Source: Streptomyces sp. NBC_01260 (GTDB lineage Bacteria; Actinomycetota; Actinomycetes; Streptomycetales; Streptomycetaceae). Taken from it: 64,000 nucleotides of DNA. Shown piece by piece: positions 26,025-34,335 of this stretch. The stretch's first letter is position 1, and every line of letters begins with the position of its first letter. The position numbers and the translations under genes were made by a program. The stretch is taken from contig NZ_CP108464.1 of NCBI RefSeq assembly GCF_036226405.1, positions 8,060,001 to 8,124,000 on the forward strand, given 5' to 3'. The notes under the pieces were generated by a model that was not told where the DNA came from, ran no database searches, and was given only the letters and a program-made list of their open reading frames with translations.

Positions 26025-26297
26025 ATGAGCACCCTGAACTGGCGCACCGCAACTCACGTTGTCCTGAACGACACCCTGATCCCCGACCCGAACGCCGGCC
26101 ACAACCTCCTCGGCCAACTCCGGAACGTGCGCGTCGCAGTCGAGGGAAGCTTCCTCCACATCGACCCCAGACAGCCCCAGGACGCCGACACCTCAGCCGG
26201 GGAGGAGTTCGACGTGCACATCGTGCCAGCGTCCGCTGTCAACACCATCACCTACCGGGACGCTGAGCGGCGTACCGGACGGCTCGCAGGCTTCTGA
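26025..26297 (+). CDS. Hypothetical small protein (90 aa), partner of the 424-aa gene
   Basis: ATG 26025 with AAGGA ten bases upstream. It reads LNWRTATHVVLNDTLIPDPNAGHNLLGQLRNVRVAVEGSFLHIDP, then GEEFDVHIVPASAVNTITYRDAERRTG. It looks like a small all-beta fold with no Cys, no signal and no membrane helix. It is transcribed divergently from the 424-residue gene across 297 bases that hold the promoters of both. A hairpin follows 22 bases after the stop. Function is unknown. Confidence 0.65.
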   Translation: MSTLNWRTATHVVLNDTLIPDPNAGHNLLGQLRNVRVAVEGSFLHIDPRQPQDADTSAGEEFDVHIVPASAVNTITYRDAERRTGRLAGF

Positions 26298-26319
26298 TAG
26301 CCACCACCGTGGCAACGAC

Positions 26320-26355
26320 TGCACCCCGCCCGGCCGTGAAGCCGAACGGGGGTGC
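26320..26355. terminator. Hairpin after the 90-aa gene
   Basis: TGCACCCC (26320-26327) pairs with GGGGTGCA (26348-26355) around a loop holding CGTGAAGCCG. It sits 22 bases after the stop at 26297, as expected for an intrinsic terminator without a T-run. Its reverse complement closely matches 24395-24432. Confidence 0.6.
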
Positions 26356-26545
26356 ATCTACGTGCGGGGGTCACACCGCGGTCTTGCCGGTGCGGGCTCC
26401 ACGGCCAGGCGCAGCAGCCTGGGCCGCCTCGCCAGAAACCGTCCAATGCGCGCCGCAACAACATCCACCCGAGCGCACCTCTCTGCCACACTGAACCCGG
26501 CCCCGCTGTCACCCCCGTTGACGCGGCCACCCCGGAGGGCAACCC

Positions 26546-26797
26546 ATGAACTGCGGAAACTGCGGCGCAGCAGCCAGCCAAGGCCCCGACGGGTCCTGGA
26601 CCTGCTCCAACCAATGCGGCTGGTCCTCCAACGCACCCGCACCCACCATCACCCCCGAGATCACCACCACCCGGTGCCGCGGCTGCGACGCCGAAGTCCA
26701 CGGCCTCGACGGCCGATACGCGTGCGGGCTGTGCGGCTGGTCAAACCACTGGGCGGAAGGCCACCGGCCACTCCCCACCGCGGAAAATCGGCGCTGA
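26546..26797 (+). CDS. Double zinc-ribbon small protein (83 aa)
   Basis: ATG 26546 with GGAGGG eight bases upstream. It has four Cys pairs in order: CGNCG, CSNQCG, CRGC and CGLCGW. These form two consecutive zinc-ribbon-like units (residues about 3-25 and 44-66) joined by a Pro/Thr linker. It is predicted to be cytosolic. Small zinc ribbons of this type occur in actinobacterial mobile elements; a nucleic-acid or protein-binding role is only a guess. It is the most intact small gene of the island. Confidence 0.75.
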   Translation: MNCGNCGAAASQGPDGSWTCSNQCGWSSNAPAPTITPEITTTRCRGCDAEVHGLDGRYACGLCGWSNHWAEGHRPLPTAENRR

Positions 26798-26899
26798 GCC
26801 CAGCCGCGCCGACCCTGTCAGCCTGCCGCAGCAGAACCGTTGCACGGCAAAGCCCCCACCCAGACGTGCAGCGAGGGCTCGGAGTGATCAACCCGGCTG

Positions 26900-27172
26900 C
26901 TAGCCGCCGAGGTCCGACCATTCGCCTTCGGTCTTCACGCTATGCAGCGGCTTGTCGTCGTGCTCGTAGTGCGCCAGCGCCAGCCCCAGCGTGAAGAAAG
27001 TGGGTGCCCACTCGCCGACGAAGATTCCCACACGGTCAGCGCGCGCCACGCCCGCCGGCTCGACTCTCATCGACCCGAACCACGAGGTGACGGACAAGCC
27101 GATCGAGATGAAAGCGGCGGTGTAGGCGTGCTCGGACTTCAGGCCTTTGTCATGCAGCATCTTGACGATCAT
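26900..27172 (-). CDS. Small membrane protein of mobile-element type (90 aa)
   Basis: ATG 27172 with GGAGAG upstream. It reads MIVKMLHDKGLKSEHAYTAAFISIGLSVTSWFGSMRVEPAGVARADRVGIFVGEWAPTFFTLGLALAHYEHDD. Two hydrophobic segments (about 17-36 and 50-70) with a short basic loop predict a hairpin membrane protein. The phrase DRVGIFVGEWAPTFF is strongly patterned, which suggests conserved function. Nothing is known to me of its role; phage- and ICE-borne homologues are likely. It ends facing the double zinc-ribbon gene (convergent). Confidence 0.65.
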   Translation of the reverse strand: MIVKMLHDKGLKSEHAYTAAFISIGLSVTSWFGSMRVEPAGVARADRVGIFVGEWAPTFFTLGLALAHYEHDDKPLHSVKTEGEWSDLGG

Positions 27173-27580
27173 GGCTCTCCAGGGGAGCAGGGGCAAACCA
27201 TCACGTCCAGCCTCACCCCGGACAGCTGGTGTCGCATCTCGTCAGAACCGCAACGCCGGATGACACGCCCCGCACATCTGCAGCGACGGCAGCCCCTGCT
27301 CGCCGCGGATCTCGTGCGTGCGGGTGACCTCGTCGCAGTCCGGGCCCCGCAGTGCGGCACCCGCTCCCACCCTGCCGGTCTGACGCCGTTCCGGGCTTCC
27401 TCGCCGAGTTGCCGCCACGTGTCCGTGTGCGGCTTGTGCGCACCGATCTGACGGCTGAGGTTCATCCACCCGTCCACAGCCACATAGGTACCCTCCAGCG
27501 GGCGCTGGGCGGCCTCCCGGAAGGCTTCCGCGGCCGGGAAGCTCGCGCGGGTCCAGGCGGTGCGCGTACACGGCCGCAGA
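27173..27580 (-). pseudogene. Degraded Cys-containing mobile-element gene (second copy)
   Basis: On the minus strand the repeat 27583-27391 reads AEAFREAAQRPLEGTYVAVDGWMNLSRQIGAHKPHTDTWRQLGEEAR after a frameshift from VYAHRLDPRELP. Farther down, in another frame, GPDCDEVTRTHEIRGEQGLPSLQMCGACHPALRF ends at the stop 27242-27244 with a Cys-His zinc-binding look. These are pieces of one or two genes, now out of frame with each other. The remaining bases down to 27173 carry nothing I can assign. Confidence 0.5.
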
Positions 27581-27583
27581 GCG
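27391..27583. repeat. Diverged direct repeat, copy 2
   Basis: Counterpart of 24099-24290, same orientation, about 3.3 kb away. The region between the copies contains the two-gene hairpin-bounded cassette, the zinc-ribbon gene and the small membrane gene. Confidence 0.7.
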
Positions 27584-27813
27584 CGGTGCCTACGCCTGCC
27601 GCCCCTGTCCCGACCGCATCGACCTCAACCTCCGCGCCCTCGTCGGCCCCGACGGCCTGTACGGCCAGCTCGGCAGTCGGCTCGCACCCGGATCCGGCAG
27701 CAGCGGCCCCGCCGTGTCCGGCAGCCGCACCGCGCCGCTTCCCGTCCGGCTGGAGCCGCTGGCACACCGAGGCGCTGCAGCTGTCCATGGCCGCCCGACG
27801 GATCGCGGCGTAA
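27582..27813 (+). pseudogene. Chimeric fragment of two mobile-element genes
   Basis: The frame from 27588 reads AYACRPCPDRIDLNLRALVGPDGLYGQLGSRLAPG, then SGPAVSGSRTAPLPVRLEPL. This segment looks like a conserved small protein of actinobacterial phages/ICEs with a CxxC at its start; its beginning and end are lost. The last 16 codons before the stop at 27811-27813, in a different frame, read WHTEALQLSMAARRIAA and look like the C-terminus of another protein. No product is expected. Confidence 0.45.
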
Positions 27814-27871
27814 TTCGCTGTCCGCAGCCACCAGACCTCACCCACGATCTGCGCACCGAAAGGAATCCGGC

Positions 27872-28111
27872 ATGCAGAAGATCCCGACACTGTTCGTCCG
27901 CGACTTCAACGCCCGCCCGGCGCACGTGATCCCGCAGATCACCCCCGGCTGCGAGTGGGTCACCGCAGGGGACGGCGAGGCCACCCGGAAGTACGACGGC
28001 ACGTGCGTCATGCTCGACGAAGCCGGGGAGTGGTGGGCACGGCGCGAGGTCAAGGCCGGCAGGACGCCCCCGGCCGGGTACGTGACCATCTCGGTCGACG
28101 ACGGACAGGGA
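27872..28111 (+). pseudogene. RNA-ligase-like gene, N-terminal fragment
   Basis: ATG 27872 with AAAGGA seven bases upstream. About 80 codons remain: MQKIPTLFVRDFNARPAHVIPQI, then GDGEATRKYDGTCVMLDEAGEWWARREVKAG, PPAGYV. KYDGTCV is motif I (KxDG) of covalent nucleotidyltransferases, with Lys40 as the predicted AMP-accepting residue, so the ancestor was probably an RNA ligase of phage type. At about 28111 the sequence switches abruptly to an integrase catalytic domain in another frame; the rest of the ligase is gone. It is not expected to be active. Confidence 0.65.
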
Positions 28112-28115
28112 AGAC

Positions 28116-28628
28116 GTGATGGCCCGCCGCTCCGAACGTTCCGGCCTCCACATCGAGGACGTGAAGGAAGACGACGAAGGCGACCTCACCATCCTGATCC
28201 GATCCTCCAAGACCGACCAGGAAGGCGATGGCGCAGAAGTCATCGTGCCGCGCGGCGTCCACAACGAGACCGACCCCGTCCGCGTCGTCCGCGCATACAG
28301 GGAGGCCCTCGTCGAGCGTGGCGTCACGACAGGACGGCTCCTGCGGGCCATCAACCAGTGGGACCAGATCACTCACGACACGATGTCCGGGGACGCGATC
28401 AACGAGATGGTGCAGCGGCGAGCGGCGCGCGTCCTCCCCGACGACAACCTGGTCTGCACCGCGCACGGCTTCCGGGCTGGCGGCGCTGGAGAGGCGTACA
28501 AGAACAAGGCCCCACTTTCCGCCATTCGCAACCAGGGGCGGTGGGCCGAGGGTTCGCCGCAGATCCTGGAGTACATCCGCGTCGTCGATGCTCGTGCGGA
28601 GAACCCGGTGAGGGGAATCGGCCTGTGA
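28116..28628 (+). pseudogene. Second tyrosine recombinase, catalytic fragment
   Basis: 170 codons from GTG 28116: MMARRSERSGLHIEDV opens at the box I arginine. LTILIRSSKTDQEGDGAEVIVPRGVHNETDPVRVVRAYREALVERGV follows, then HGFRAGGAGEAY (H-x-x-R) and GRWAEGSPQILEYIR with the Tyr nucleophile. It is unrelated in sequence to the integrase at 20441. The N-terminal arm- and core-binding domains are missing, and the sequence begins right after the ligase fragment, so it was created by deletion or recombination. A short protein could still be made; site-specific activity is unlikely. Confidence 0.75.
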
Positions 28629-29000
28629 CCATGACCATTTCGGAAGCGCTGAAGGAAGCGCGGCGGAGAGACGCTGTCGAGCTGGAGTGGCTGGGAACCA
28701 CGACCCAGGGGCGTCCTGACTTTGCTGCGGCCGAGCTCCTCGACCGGCAAGGCATCCCGTCCTGCCACGTCTGGCGCGTCCCTGAGGGTGACGTGGCGCC
28801 CTATCTGTCCGCCACGCAGGCCCTACGGCGGTGGCAGGACGGTGCGTGTGCCATGTGTAGCGCGCGCCCGAACCGGCTGCTCGTCGACCACTGTCACCGG
28901 AGCGGACTCATTCGGGGACTGTTGTGCACCAGCTGCAACACGGCCGAGGGAAGCTCTCTTCATGGGCATCACCAACCGCTTCGGGCTGGGGGAGAAATGA
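28625..29000 (+). CDS. HNH / endonuclease VII-type nuclease, 3' frame uncertain
   Basis: GTG 28625 overlaps the recombinase stop, with AGGGGAA seven bases upstream. It reads TISEALKEARRRDAVELEWLGTT, then ACAMCSARPNRLLVDHCHRSGLIRGLLCTSCNTAEG. That is the zinc-bound CxxC...DHCH...CxxCN core of recombination endonuclease VII-like HNH enzymes. Past CNTAEG the frame stays open to 29662 (345 codons in total). A second frame ends neatly as LFMGITNRFGLGEK with an ATGA overlap to the next gene at 28997-29000. I think the original gene ended there and a small frameshift now fuses the two. Nuclease activity is plausible, target unknown. Confidence 0.65.
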
Positions 29001-29662
29001 CCGTTCACGAGGACGCCGCTCGCCTGCTACTCGAAGATCTGCACGACGACCCGGACGGTGCTGCGATGCTCGCTCGCATGACCGCATCTCTGTACGAGGG
29101 TTCGTACAGTAGGCAGCTCATCGCTTGGGTGGGACAGACGCAGCGCGAGCCGGATTACTGGCCGTCTCATCAGGTAGCTGCCCTCATGCACGTCCTTGAG
29201 GGCTTGGCCTTTGGACGCATCGTTCGCCGACGCATCCCAGTTGGGGCGGCTCCTGGCCCTGATGCGGACCGCCATGGAAACGCAGCGAAGCTGGATGCCG
29301 TCACACATCCGTTCCGAGTCGATCTCGCCATGACACAGAACGGTGCGGACTGTGATGGCACGCTCTCGTGGAACGAGCCGGTTGCCTTTTGGCGGGCGCT
29401 CGGCGCTCGCGTGCTTCATCAGAAGGGCGTCTATGGTTCCCTGCACGTCCCCTTCGAGGTTCGCCCGTGGTCCGTACCGCTGGAGGTCGGGTACACACTG
29501 CCCAGCCGTACTGCCGCCCATCTGCTGACAGAAGGTGCGGTAGCGCGGTGGGCCTACGACGACGAGGAGATCTGCGTCCTGCTTGACCTGCCTCGTCTTG
29601 GCGCGATGGCGGGCACTCGGCCGTTGCCCGCAGGCGTGAAGCCGTTCGATCCCGGCCTGTAG
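28997..29662 (+). CDS. Hypothetical protein, last gene of the island (221 aa)
   Basis: ATG 28997 has GGGGGAG just upstream and is in frame with the HNH gene, so it may be read as its extension. It starts TVHEDAARLLLEDLHDDPDGAAMLARM and continues with VGQTQREPDYWPSHQVAALMHVLEGLAFGRIVRRRI. The later part contains MTQNGADCDGTLSWNEPVAFWRALGARVLHQKG and WAYDDEEICVLLDLPRLGAM. It is soluble, with a mix of helices and beta; no family is recognised. The island's right edge is placed just after this gene. Confidence 0.6.
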   Translation: MTVHEDAARLLLEDLHDDPDGAAMLARMTASLYEGSYSRQLIAWVGQTQREPDYWPSHQVAALMHVLEGLAFGRIVRRRIPVGAAPGPDADRHGNAAKLDAVTHPFRVDLAMTQNGADCDGTLSWNEPVAFWRALGARVLHQKGVYGSLHVPFEVRPWSVPLEVGYTLPSRTAAHLLTEGAVARWAYDDEEICVLLDLPRLGAMAGTRPLPAGVKPFDPGL

Positions 29663-29769
29663 TTGCTCACGGGACCCGGGATAGCGATCGTGCCCGCTGC
29701 GGGTACATTCACGTGGCTGAACAAGTGGACTGACGCCGCATCGGAGGACATCGGACCGTGAGACGCTGG

Positions 29770-29808
29770 GGCCGCATCCCCGGCGGACTTCATGCCGGGG
29801 ATGCGGCC
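29770..29808. terminator. Strong terminator after pgm
   Basis: A perfect 15-bp stem (29770-29784 with 29794-29808, starting GGCCGCATCCCCGGC) and a 9-base loop lie 24 bases past the pgm stop at 29833. It also shields pgm from the island. The 107 bases between 29663 and 29769 hold no gene I can support. Confidence 0.8.
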
Positions 29809-29832
29809 TCTCGCTGTGCCGCTCGCTCCGGG

Positions 29833-31473
29833 TCAGGCGTCCAGGGCGGCCGAGACGACGGCCTTGGCCTCCTCCTGGACCCGGCCGAGGTGCTCGGCAC
29901 CGAGGAAGGACTCGGCATAGATCTTGTAGACGTCCTCGGTGCCCGAGGGCCGGGCGGCGAACCAGGCGTTCTGCGTCGTCACCTTGATACCGCCGATCGT
30001 CTCCCCGTTGCCCGGCGCCGAGGTGAGCACGGCCGTGACCGGTTCGCCCGCGAGGGTGTCGGCGCTGACCTGCTCGGGGGAGAGCCGCGCCAGCACCGCC
30101 TTCTGCTCGGGGTCCGCCGGGGCGTCGATCCGGGCGTACGCCGGCTCACCGAACCGGGAGGTCAGCGCGGCGTAGTGCGCGGACGGCGAATCGCCCGTCA
30201 CCGCGAGGATCTCGGAGGCGAGCAGCGCGAGAAGGATGCCGTCCTTGTCCGTCGTCCAGACCGATCCGTCACGGCGCAGGAAGGACGCCCCGGCCGACTC
30301 CTCGCCGCCGAACCCCAGCGTCCCGTCGGCCAGACCGTCCACGAACCACTTGAATCCGACCGGCACCTCGACCAGTTCCCTGCCGAGGCCGGCGGCGACC
30401 CGGTCGATCATTCCGGACGACACCAGGGTCTTGCCGATGCCGGCTCCGGCGGGCCACTGGTCCCGGTGCGTGTACAGGTAGTTGATGGCGACGGCGAGGT
30501 AGTGGTTCGGGTTCATCAGGCCCGCGTCGGGGGTGACGATGCCGTGCCGGTCCGCGTCGGCGTCGTTGCCGGTGGCGATGTCGTAGCGGTCGCGCTGCCC
30601 GATCAGCGAGGCCATCGCGTACGGCGACGAGCAGTCCATCCGGATCCTGCCGTCCCAGTCCAGCGTCATGAACCGCCAGGTGGGGTCGGTGAGCGGATTG
30701 ACCACGGTCAGGTCGAGCCGGTGCTGCTCGGCGATGCGGCCCCAGTACGCGACCGACGCCCCGCCCAGCGGGTCGGCGCCGATCCGTACCCCGGCCGCAC
30801 GTACCGCGTCGAGGTCGAGGACGGACGGAAGGTCCGCCACGTAGCTGCCGAGAAAGTCGTACGTTCCGGTCGACGGCGCCGCCAGCGCGCGGACGTAGGG
30901 CATCCGGCGCACGTCCTTGAGACCGCTCGCGATGATCTCGTTGGCCCGTTCCTGGATCCAGCCGGTCGCCCCGGACCCGGCCGGACCGCCGTTCGGCGGA
31001 TTGTACTTGAACCCGCCGTCACCGGGCGGGTTGTGGGAGGGGGTGACCACCACACCGTCGGCGAGATGCGACGTACGGCCGCGGTTGTACGTGAGAACGG
31101 CGTGCGAGACCGCGGGCGTCGGGGTGTAGCCGTCGGCCGGGTCGATGAGCACGGCCACGTCGTTCGCCGCGAACACTTCGAGGGCGGTGACCCGCGCGGG
31201 CTCCGACAGCGCGTGGGTGTCGGCCCCGAGGAAGAGCGGCCCGTCCGCGCCCTGTCGGGCCCGGTACTCGCTGATGGCCTGGCTCGTCGCGGCGATGTGG
31301 TCCTCGTTGAACGCGGTGGCCGTCGACGACCCCCGGTGCCCCGAGGTGCCGAAGGCCACCCGCTGGCCGGCCTCGGCCGGATCGGGGTGCAGCGTGTAGT
31401 ACGCCGTCACCAGCCGTGCCACATCGGTCAGGTCCTCGGGGCGCGCCTGCTGTCCGGCTCGTGTGTGCGGCAT
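29833..31473 (-). CDS. pgm: Phosphoglucomutase (alpha-D-glucose phosphate-specific)
   Basis: 546 residues, normal for the family. ATG 31473 has GGAGGAG upstream. All four active-site loops are visible: [22 protein letters not shown] (phosphoserine), [10 protein letters not shown] (metal), [17 protein letters not shown] (sugar specificity) and [15 protein letters not shown] (phosphate). It interconverts glucose-1-phosphate and glucose-6-phosphate in the cytosol. Here it links central metabolism to nucleotide-sugar and alpha-glucan metabolism. It follows the phosphopantetheinyl transferase gene by 46 bases and may share its transcript. Confidence 0.97.
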   Translation of the reverse strand: MPHTRAGQQARPEDLTDVARLVTAYYTLHPDPAEAGQRVAFGTSGHRGSSTATAFNEDHIAATSQAISEYRARQGADGPLFLGADTHALSEPARVTALEVFAANDVAVLIDPADGYTPTPAVSHAVLTYNRGRTSHLADGVVVTPSHNPPGDGGFKYNPPNGGPAGSGATGWIQERANEIIASGLKDVRRMPYVRALAAPSTGTYDFLGSYVADLPSVLDLDAVRAAGVRIGADPLGGASVAYWGRIAEQHRLDLTVVNPLTDPTWRFMTLDWDGRIRMDCSSPYAMASLIGQRDRYDIATGNDADADRHGIVTPDAGLMNPNHYLAVAINYLYTHRDQWPAGAGIGKTLVSSGMIDRVAAGLGRELVEVPVGFKWFVDGLADGTLGFGGEESAGASFLRRDGSVWTTDKDGILLALLASEILAVTGDSPSAHYAALTSRFGEPAYARIDAPADPEQKAVLARLSPEQVSADTLAGEPVTAVLTSAPGNGETIGGIKVTTQNAWFAARPSGTEDVYKIYAESFLGAEHLGRVQEEAKAVVSAALDA

Positions 31474-31519
31474 CTGCCACTCCTCCGTATCGGTCGGTCG
31501 GTGCGATCTGCCCGCCCGG

Positions 31520-32323
31520 TCATTTTCGCCGGTCGTCGCCGTGGGCGGGCGGCCGCCCCGCCGTGCGGACGGCCACCGCCGCCGCGTATCCGGCGGGGAC
31601 CGCCACGTCGGTGACGGTCCAGCCCGCCGGGCCCGGCTCCGGACGGGGGCCGGTGCCCATGTGGTCGTGCGAGAGACCGCCGGCCAGGCCGATCCCCTTG
31701 CCCTTCAGATAGGCCTCCTTGCGGGTCCACGCCCGGACGAAGGCGGCCGGCCGCTGTTCCTCGGGCAGCTCCGCCAGCTCCCGGCGTTCCGCCGGATGCA
31801 GCTGGTCCCCGATCTCCGACACGGTCCTGGCCTTCGGGGTGCGCTCCACATCCACCCCCACCGGCTCGTCCGCGAACGCCAGCAGGGCGACGCCCCGGGT
31901 GTGCGACAGGGAGAAGTGCACGCCGCCGCCGGTCGCGGGACGGCCGTGCGGCCCGCCGCAGGACGGACACGGTTCCCGCGTCAGCCGGACGGCCTCCGGG
32001 GCGATGCCGAGCCGGGCGCCCAGCAGCAGCCGCAGCGCCACGTGCGAGGCGACGAAGCAGAGGCGGTCGGCCTCGACGACCAGACTCCCGGCCCGCCCGA
32101 GCTCCTGCGCGTCGAGGATCCCCGGGGCGAGCCGCTGCGCCGCCTCGCCCTCCCGCTGCGGGTCCACGATCCACAGTGCCGGGATGCCGGGGGCCCAGGA
32201 GGGCGCCGGGCTCCGGTGGCCGGTCTCGGTGAGTGCGAACTCGTCGGGCTGGTACACCGTTGCGTCTTCCCTCGGCCGGGGCGGGTGCCGTGAGCGGTCG
32301 TCAACGGCGGAGCGGTCACTCAT
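31520..32323 (-). CDS. 4'-phosphopantetheinyl transferase (Sfp type)
   Basis: 267 residues from ATG 32323. The core motifs are [30 protein letters not shown] (Mg-binding GVDVE with the upstream FSLSHT) and [19 protein letters not shown] (WxxKEA). [10 protein letters not shown] zinc-like insert is common in actinobacterial members. It transfers phosphopantetheine from CoA to the serine of carrier proteins, turning apo-ACP/PCP into the holo form. It could serve the ACP at 52864 and other carrier domains of the cell; being a stand-alone gene, this is not specific. Confidence 0.92.
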   Translation of the reverse strand: MSDRSAVDDRSRHPPRPREDATVYQPDEFALTETGHRSPAPSWAPGIPALWIVDPQREGEAAQRLAPGILDAQELGRAGSLVVEADRLCFVASHVALRLLLGARLGIAPEAVRLTREPCPSCGGPHGRPATGGGVHFSLSHTRGVALLAFADEPVGVDVERTPKARTVSEIGDQLHPAERRELAELPEEQRPAAFVRAWTRKEAYLKGKGIGLAGGLSHDHMGTGPRPEPGPAGWTVTDVAVPAGYAAAVAVRTAGRPPAHGDDRRK

Positions 32324-32441
32324 ATTCTATGGAGATCCGGTCCGGTGCAGACGTACGTTCGATCACAGGTGACCAGGTCGCCGTGCCGAACGAGGCACGG
32401 CGGACTTTTCGGCCACCGCGCCTTCGAGCAGGAGACACCGG

Positions 32442-32936
32442 ATGCCATCGGACGACCGCACCAGTCTCGGCACGGTACGGCTGCGGGACGCCCGCGCCGA
32501 CGACGCCGACCCTCTCACCCGGCTCTTTCTCGCCTCCCGGGCCGCCGCCATGCCGTACCTGCCCAGAGTGCACAGCGACGAGGCCACGCTCGGCTGGATG
32601 ACCCACGTCGTGCTGCCCGACACGGAGGTCTGGGTGGCCGAACTCCACGAGGAGGAGGGCGCGTCGGAGATCGTCGGCTTCGTCTCGCTCGACGGCGAGG
32701 AGCTCGAACACCTCTATCTGAGCCCCGGTGCACGGCGCCGGGGCATCGGTACCATGCTGCTGGCGAAGGCCAAGGAGCGCAGCCCCGAGGGTCTCGCTCT
32801 CCACACCTTCCAGCGCAACGCCGGTGCGCGGGCCTTCTACGAGCGGCACGGCTTCACCGCGGTCGGGTTCAGCGACGGCGGCCGCAACGAGGAGGGGGAG
32901 CCGGACGTCAGATACCGCTGGACCGCGTCCGGGTGA
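32442..32936 (+). CDS. GNAT-family N-acetyltransferase
   Basis: 164 residues, ATG 32442 with AGGAG upstream. It shows the GNAT fold order: VRLRDARADDADPLTRLF, EVWVAELHEEEGASEIVGFVSLDGEELEHLYLSPGARRRGIGTMLLAKAKE (acetyl-CoA loop RRRGIG) and NAGARAFYERHGFTAVGFSDG. The substrate is unknown. Its 3' end overlaps the 3' end of the convergent MFS gene by 29 bases. It is divergent from the Sfp-type gene. Confidence 0.9.
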   Translation: MPSDDRTSLGTVRLRDARADDADPLTRLFLASRAAAMPYLPRVHSDEATLGWMTHVVLPDTEVWVAELHEEEGASEIVGFVSLDGEELEHLYLSPGARRRGIGTMLLAKAKERSPEGLALHTFQRNAGARAFYERHGFTAVGFSDGGRNEEGEPDVRYRWTASG

Positions 32937-34335
32937 GGCGTGGCGGCGAAGGGCGGCCGAGCGTGCGGTCGAAGACGGTCAGCAGGAGGCAGAGCACGCC
33001 CGCGCCGAGCATGATCCAGGCAAGGTGGTGCATGCCTCCGGTGCCCGCGCGCTGCCCGAAGGAGGCGGCCGCGGTGGAGGAGGCGACCATCGAGCCGACA
33101 TAGGCGAAGGTGCGCAGCAGTCCGGCCGAGGAGGCGATGCGCTCGGGATCGGCCTGGAAGTAGACCGAGTTCTGCAGCGCCAGGCTGTTCAGCCCCTGCG
33201 GGAGGCCGAATATCAGCGCGACGAGAACCAGCGTCCACACGGGGCTGTCGCCGGTGAGCGTCAGCATCACCGCACAGGCGGCAATCTGGCCGAGCCCGCC
33301 GACGACCAGTTTGCCGCGCACCCCCTTGCGCCGCCCGGTGACGATCGAGACACCGATGGCCACCAGGAACATCGGGATCTGTACCAGCCCGGCGTGGAAG
33401 GGCGAGAGGCCGAAGCCCTCCTCCGTCCACTGGGTGAACCCGTAGAGGAAAGCGTAGGAGACGACGTAGGCGACCAGTGCCCGCCCGTAGGTGGCCAGCA
33501 GCGGTGTGTTGCCGCCCAGCACCCGCAGGTTGATGAAGGGGACGGGCGCCCGTAGCTCCCGCAGCGCGAACGCGGCGCTCGCGGCGGCGGCGATCACCAG
33601 CAGGTACCAGTCGCGCAGATGCAGGTTCATCAGGAACAGCAGCAGGGAGATCAGCATCGCGGCGAACAGTGCCATCCCGGGCAGGTCGAGCTGGGCGGCG
33701 AGGCGCCCACGCTGCGGGGACTCCCCGGTGCCGGCCTCCTTGGGCAGCCGGAGCAGCCCCAGCAGCACGGCCACGGCGGCGAGTGGCACGTTCAGCGCGA
33801 AGGTGGTGCGCCAGCCGCCCAGCCCGATCAGCAGCCCGCCCAGCAGTGGGCCGAGCACCGCGATGGTCTGGTTGGCGACGGCCAGGGCGGTCAGCACCCC
33901 GCCGGGACTGTCCTGCCCGGTGCGCTCGGCCTCGCTGCGCACCAGCGCCATCGCGGCGGGATAACCGGCGCAGGTGCCGAACCCGAGCAGGACGCGCGAG
34001 GCGATCAGTACCCCCAGGTTCGGCGCCAGGGTGCCGACGACACCGGCTACCCCGACCAGGCTCGTGCTGACGAGGAAGAGCCTGCGCGGCCCGAAGATGT
34101 CGATGAGCCGGCCCATGACGGGCTGTCCGAGAGCCGTGGCCAGGTAGAGGGCCGAGACCAGCCACGCGGTCCGGGAGGGCGGCGCGCCCAGCGCGTCGCC
34201 GATGGGTATGAGTGTGACGGCGATGATCGTGGAGTTGACCGGGTTCAGGACCGAGCCCAGCATCATCGGCGGCAGCAGCCGCCGGTCGAAGCCCGGTGCC
34301 GTCCCGATTCGCCCCGCTGCTGTCCGGTCAGTCAC
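32908..34335 (-). CDS. MFS drug/metabolite transporter
   Basis: 475 residues, about 14 hydrophobic helices, no signal peptide. TM1 MLGSVLNPVNSTIIAVTLIPIGDALG carries the N-P-V/D motif of DHA2-type exporters. LVSALYLATALGQPVMGRLIDIFGPRRLFLVS holds the MFS motif A (G-x-L-x-D-x-x-G-R/P-R). It is probably a proton-driven exporter in the plasma membrane. The MarR gene directly upstream (8-base overlap, ATG 34335 within the MarR frame end) very likely controls it. The substrate is unknown. Confidence 0.92.
   Translation of the reverse strand: MTDRTAAGRIGTAPGFDRRLLPPMMLGSVLNPVNSTIIAVTLIPIGDALGAPPSRTAWLVSALYLATALGQPVMGRLIDIFGPRRLFLVSTSLVGVAGVVGTLAPNLGVLIASRVLLGFGTCAGYPAAMALVRSEAERTGQDSPGGVLTALAVANQTIAVLGPLLGGLLIGLGGWRTTFALNVPLAAVAVLLGLLRLPKEAGTGESPQRGRLAAQLDLPGMALFAAMLISLLLFLMNLHLRDWYLLVIAAAASAAFALRELRAPVPFINLRVLGGNTPLLATYGRALVAYVVSYAFLYGFTQWTEEGFGLSPFHAGLVQIPMFLVAIGVSIVTGRRKGVRGKLVVGGLGQIAACAVMLTLTGDSPVWTLVLVALIFGLPQGLNSLALQNSVYFQADPERIASSAGLLRTFAYVGSMVASSTAAASFGQRAGTGGMHHLAWIMLGAGVLCLLLTVFDRTLGRPSPPRLTRTRSSGI

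Larger units (their letters stand above)
20441..29662. mobile_element. Decayed integrative element(s), composite island
   Basis: The stretch begins at the stop of a C-terminal tyrosine-integrase fragment and runs through phage/ICE-type small genes to just before the pgm terminator. Mobile character rests on two unrelated truncated tyrosine recombinases (20441-21172 and 28116-28628), an RNA-ligase-like fragment, an HNH nuclease gene, small overlapping genes with ATGA/GTGA junctions, several frameshifts, and a diverged direct repeat. Complete replication, transfer or structural genes are absent, so it is presumably immobile. Neither boundary is proved: no matching att repeats were found by eye, and the right end is placed by gene content. 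Confidence 0.7.

Noticed and set aside
20420..29830. Search for matching att repeats or a tRNA at the island ends
   Set aside because: No tRNA-like sequence and no convincing repeat shared by the two ends was found by eye; boundaries left approximate.
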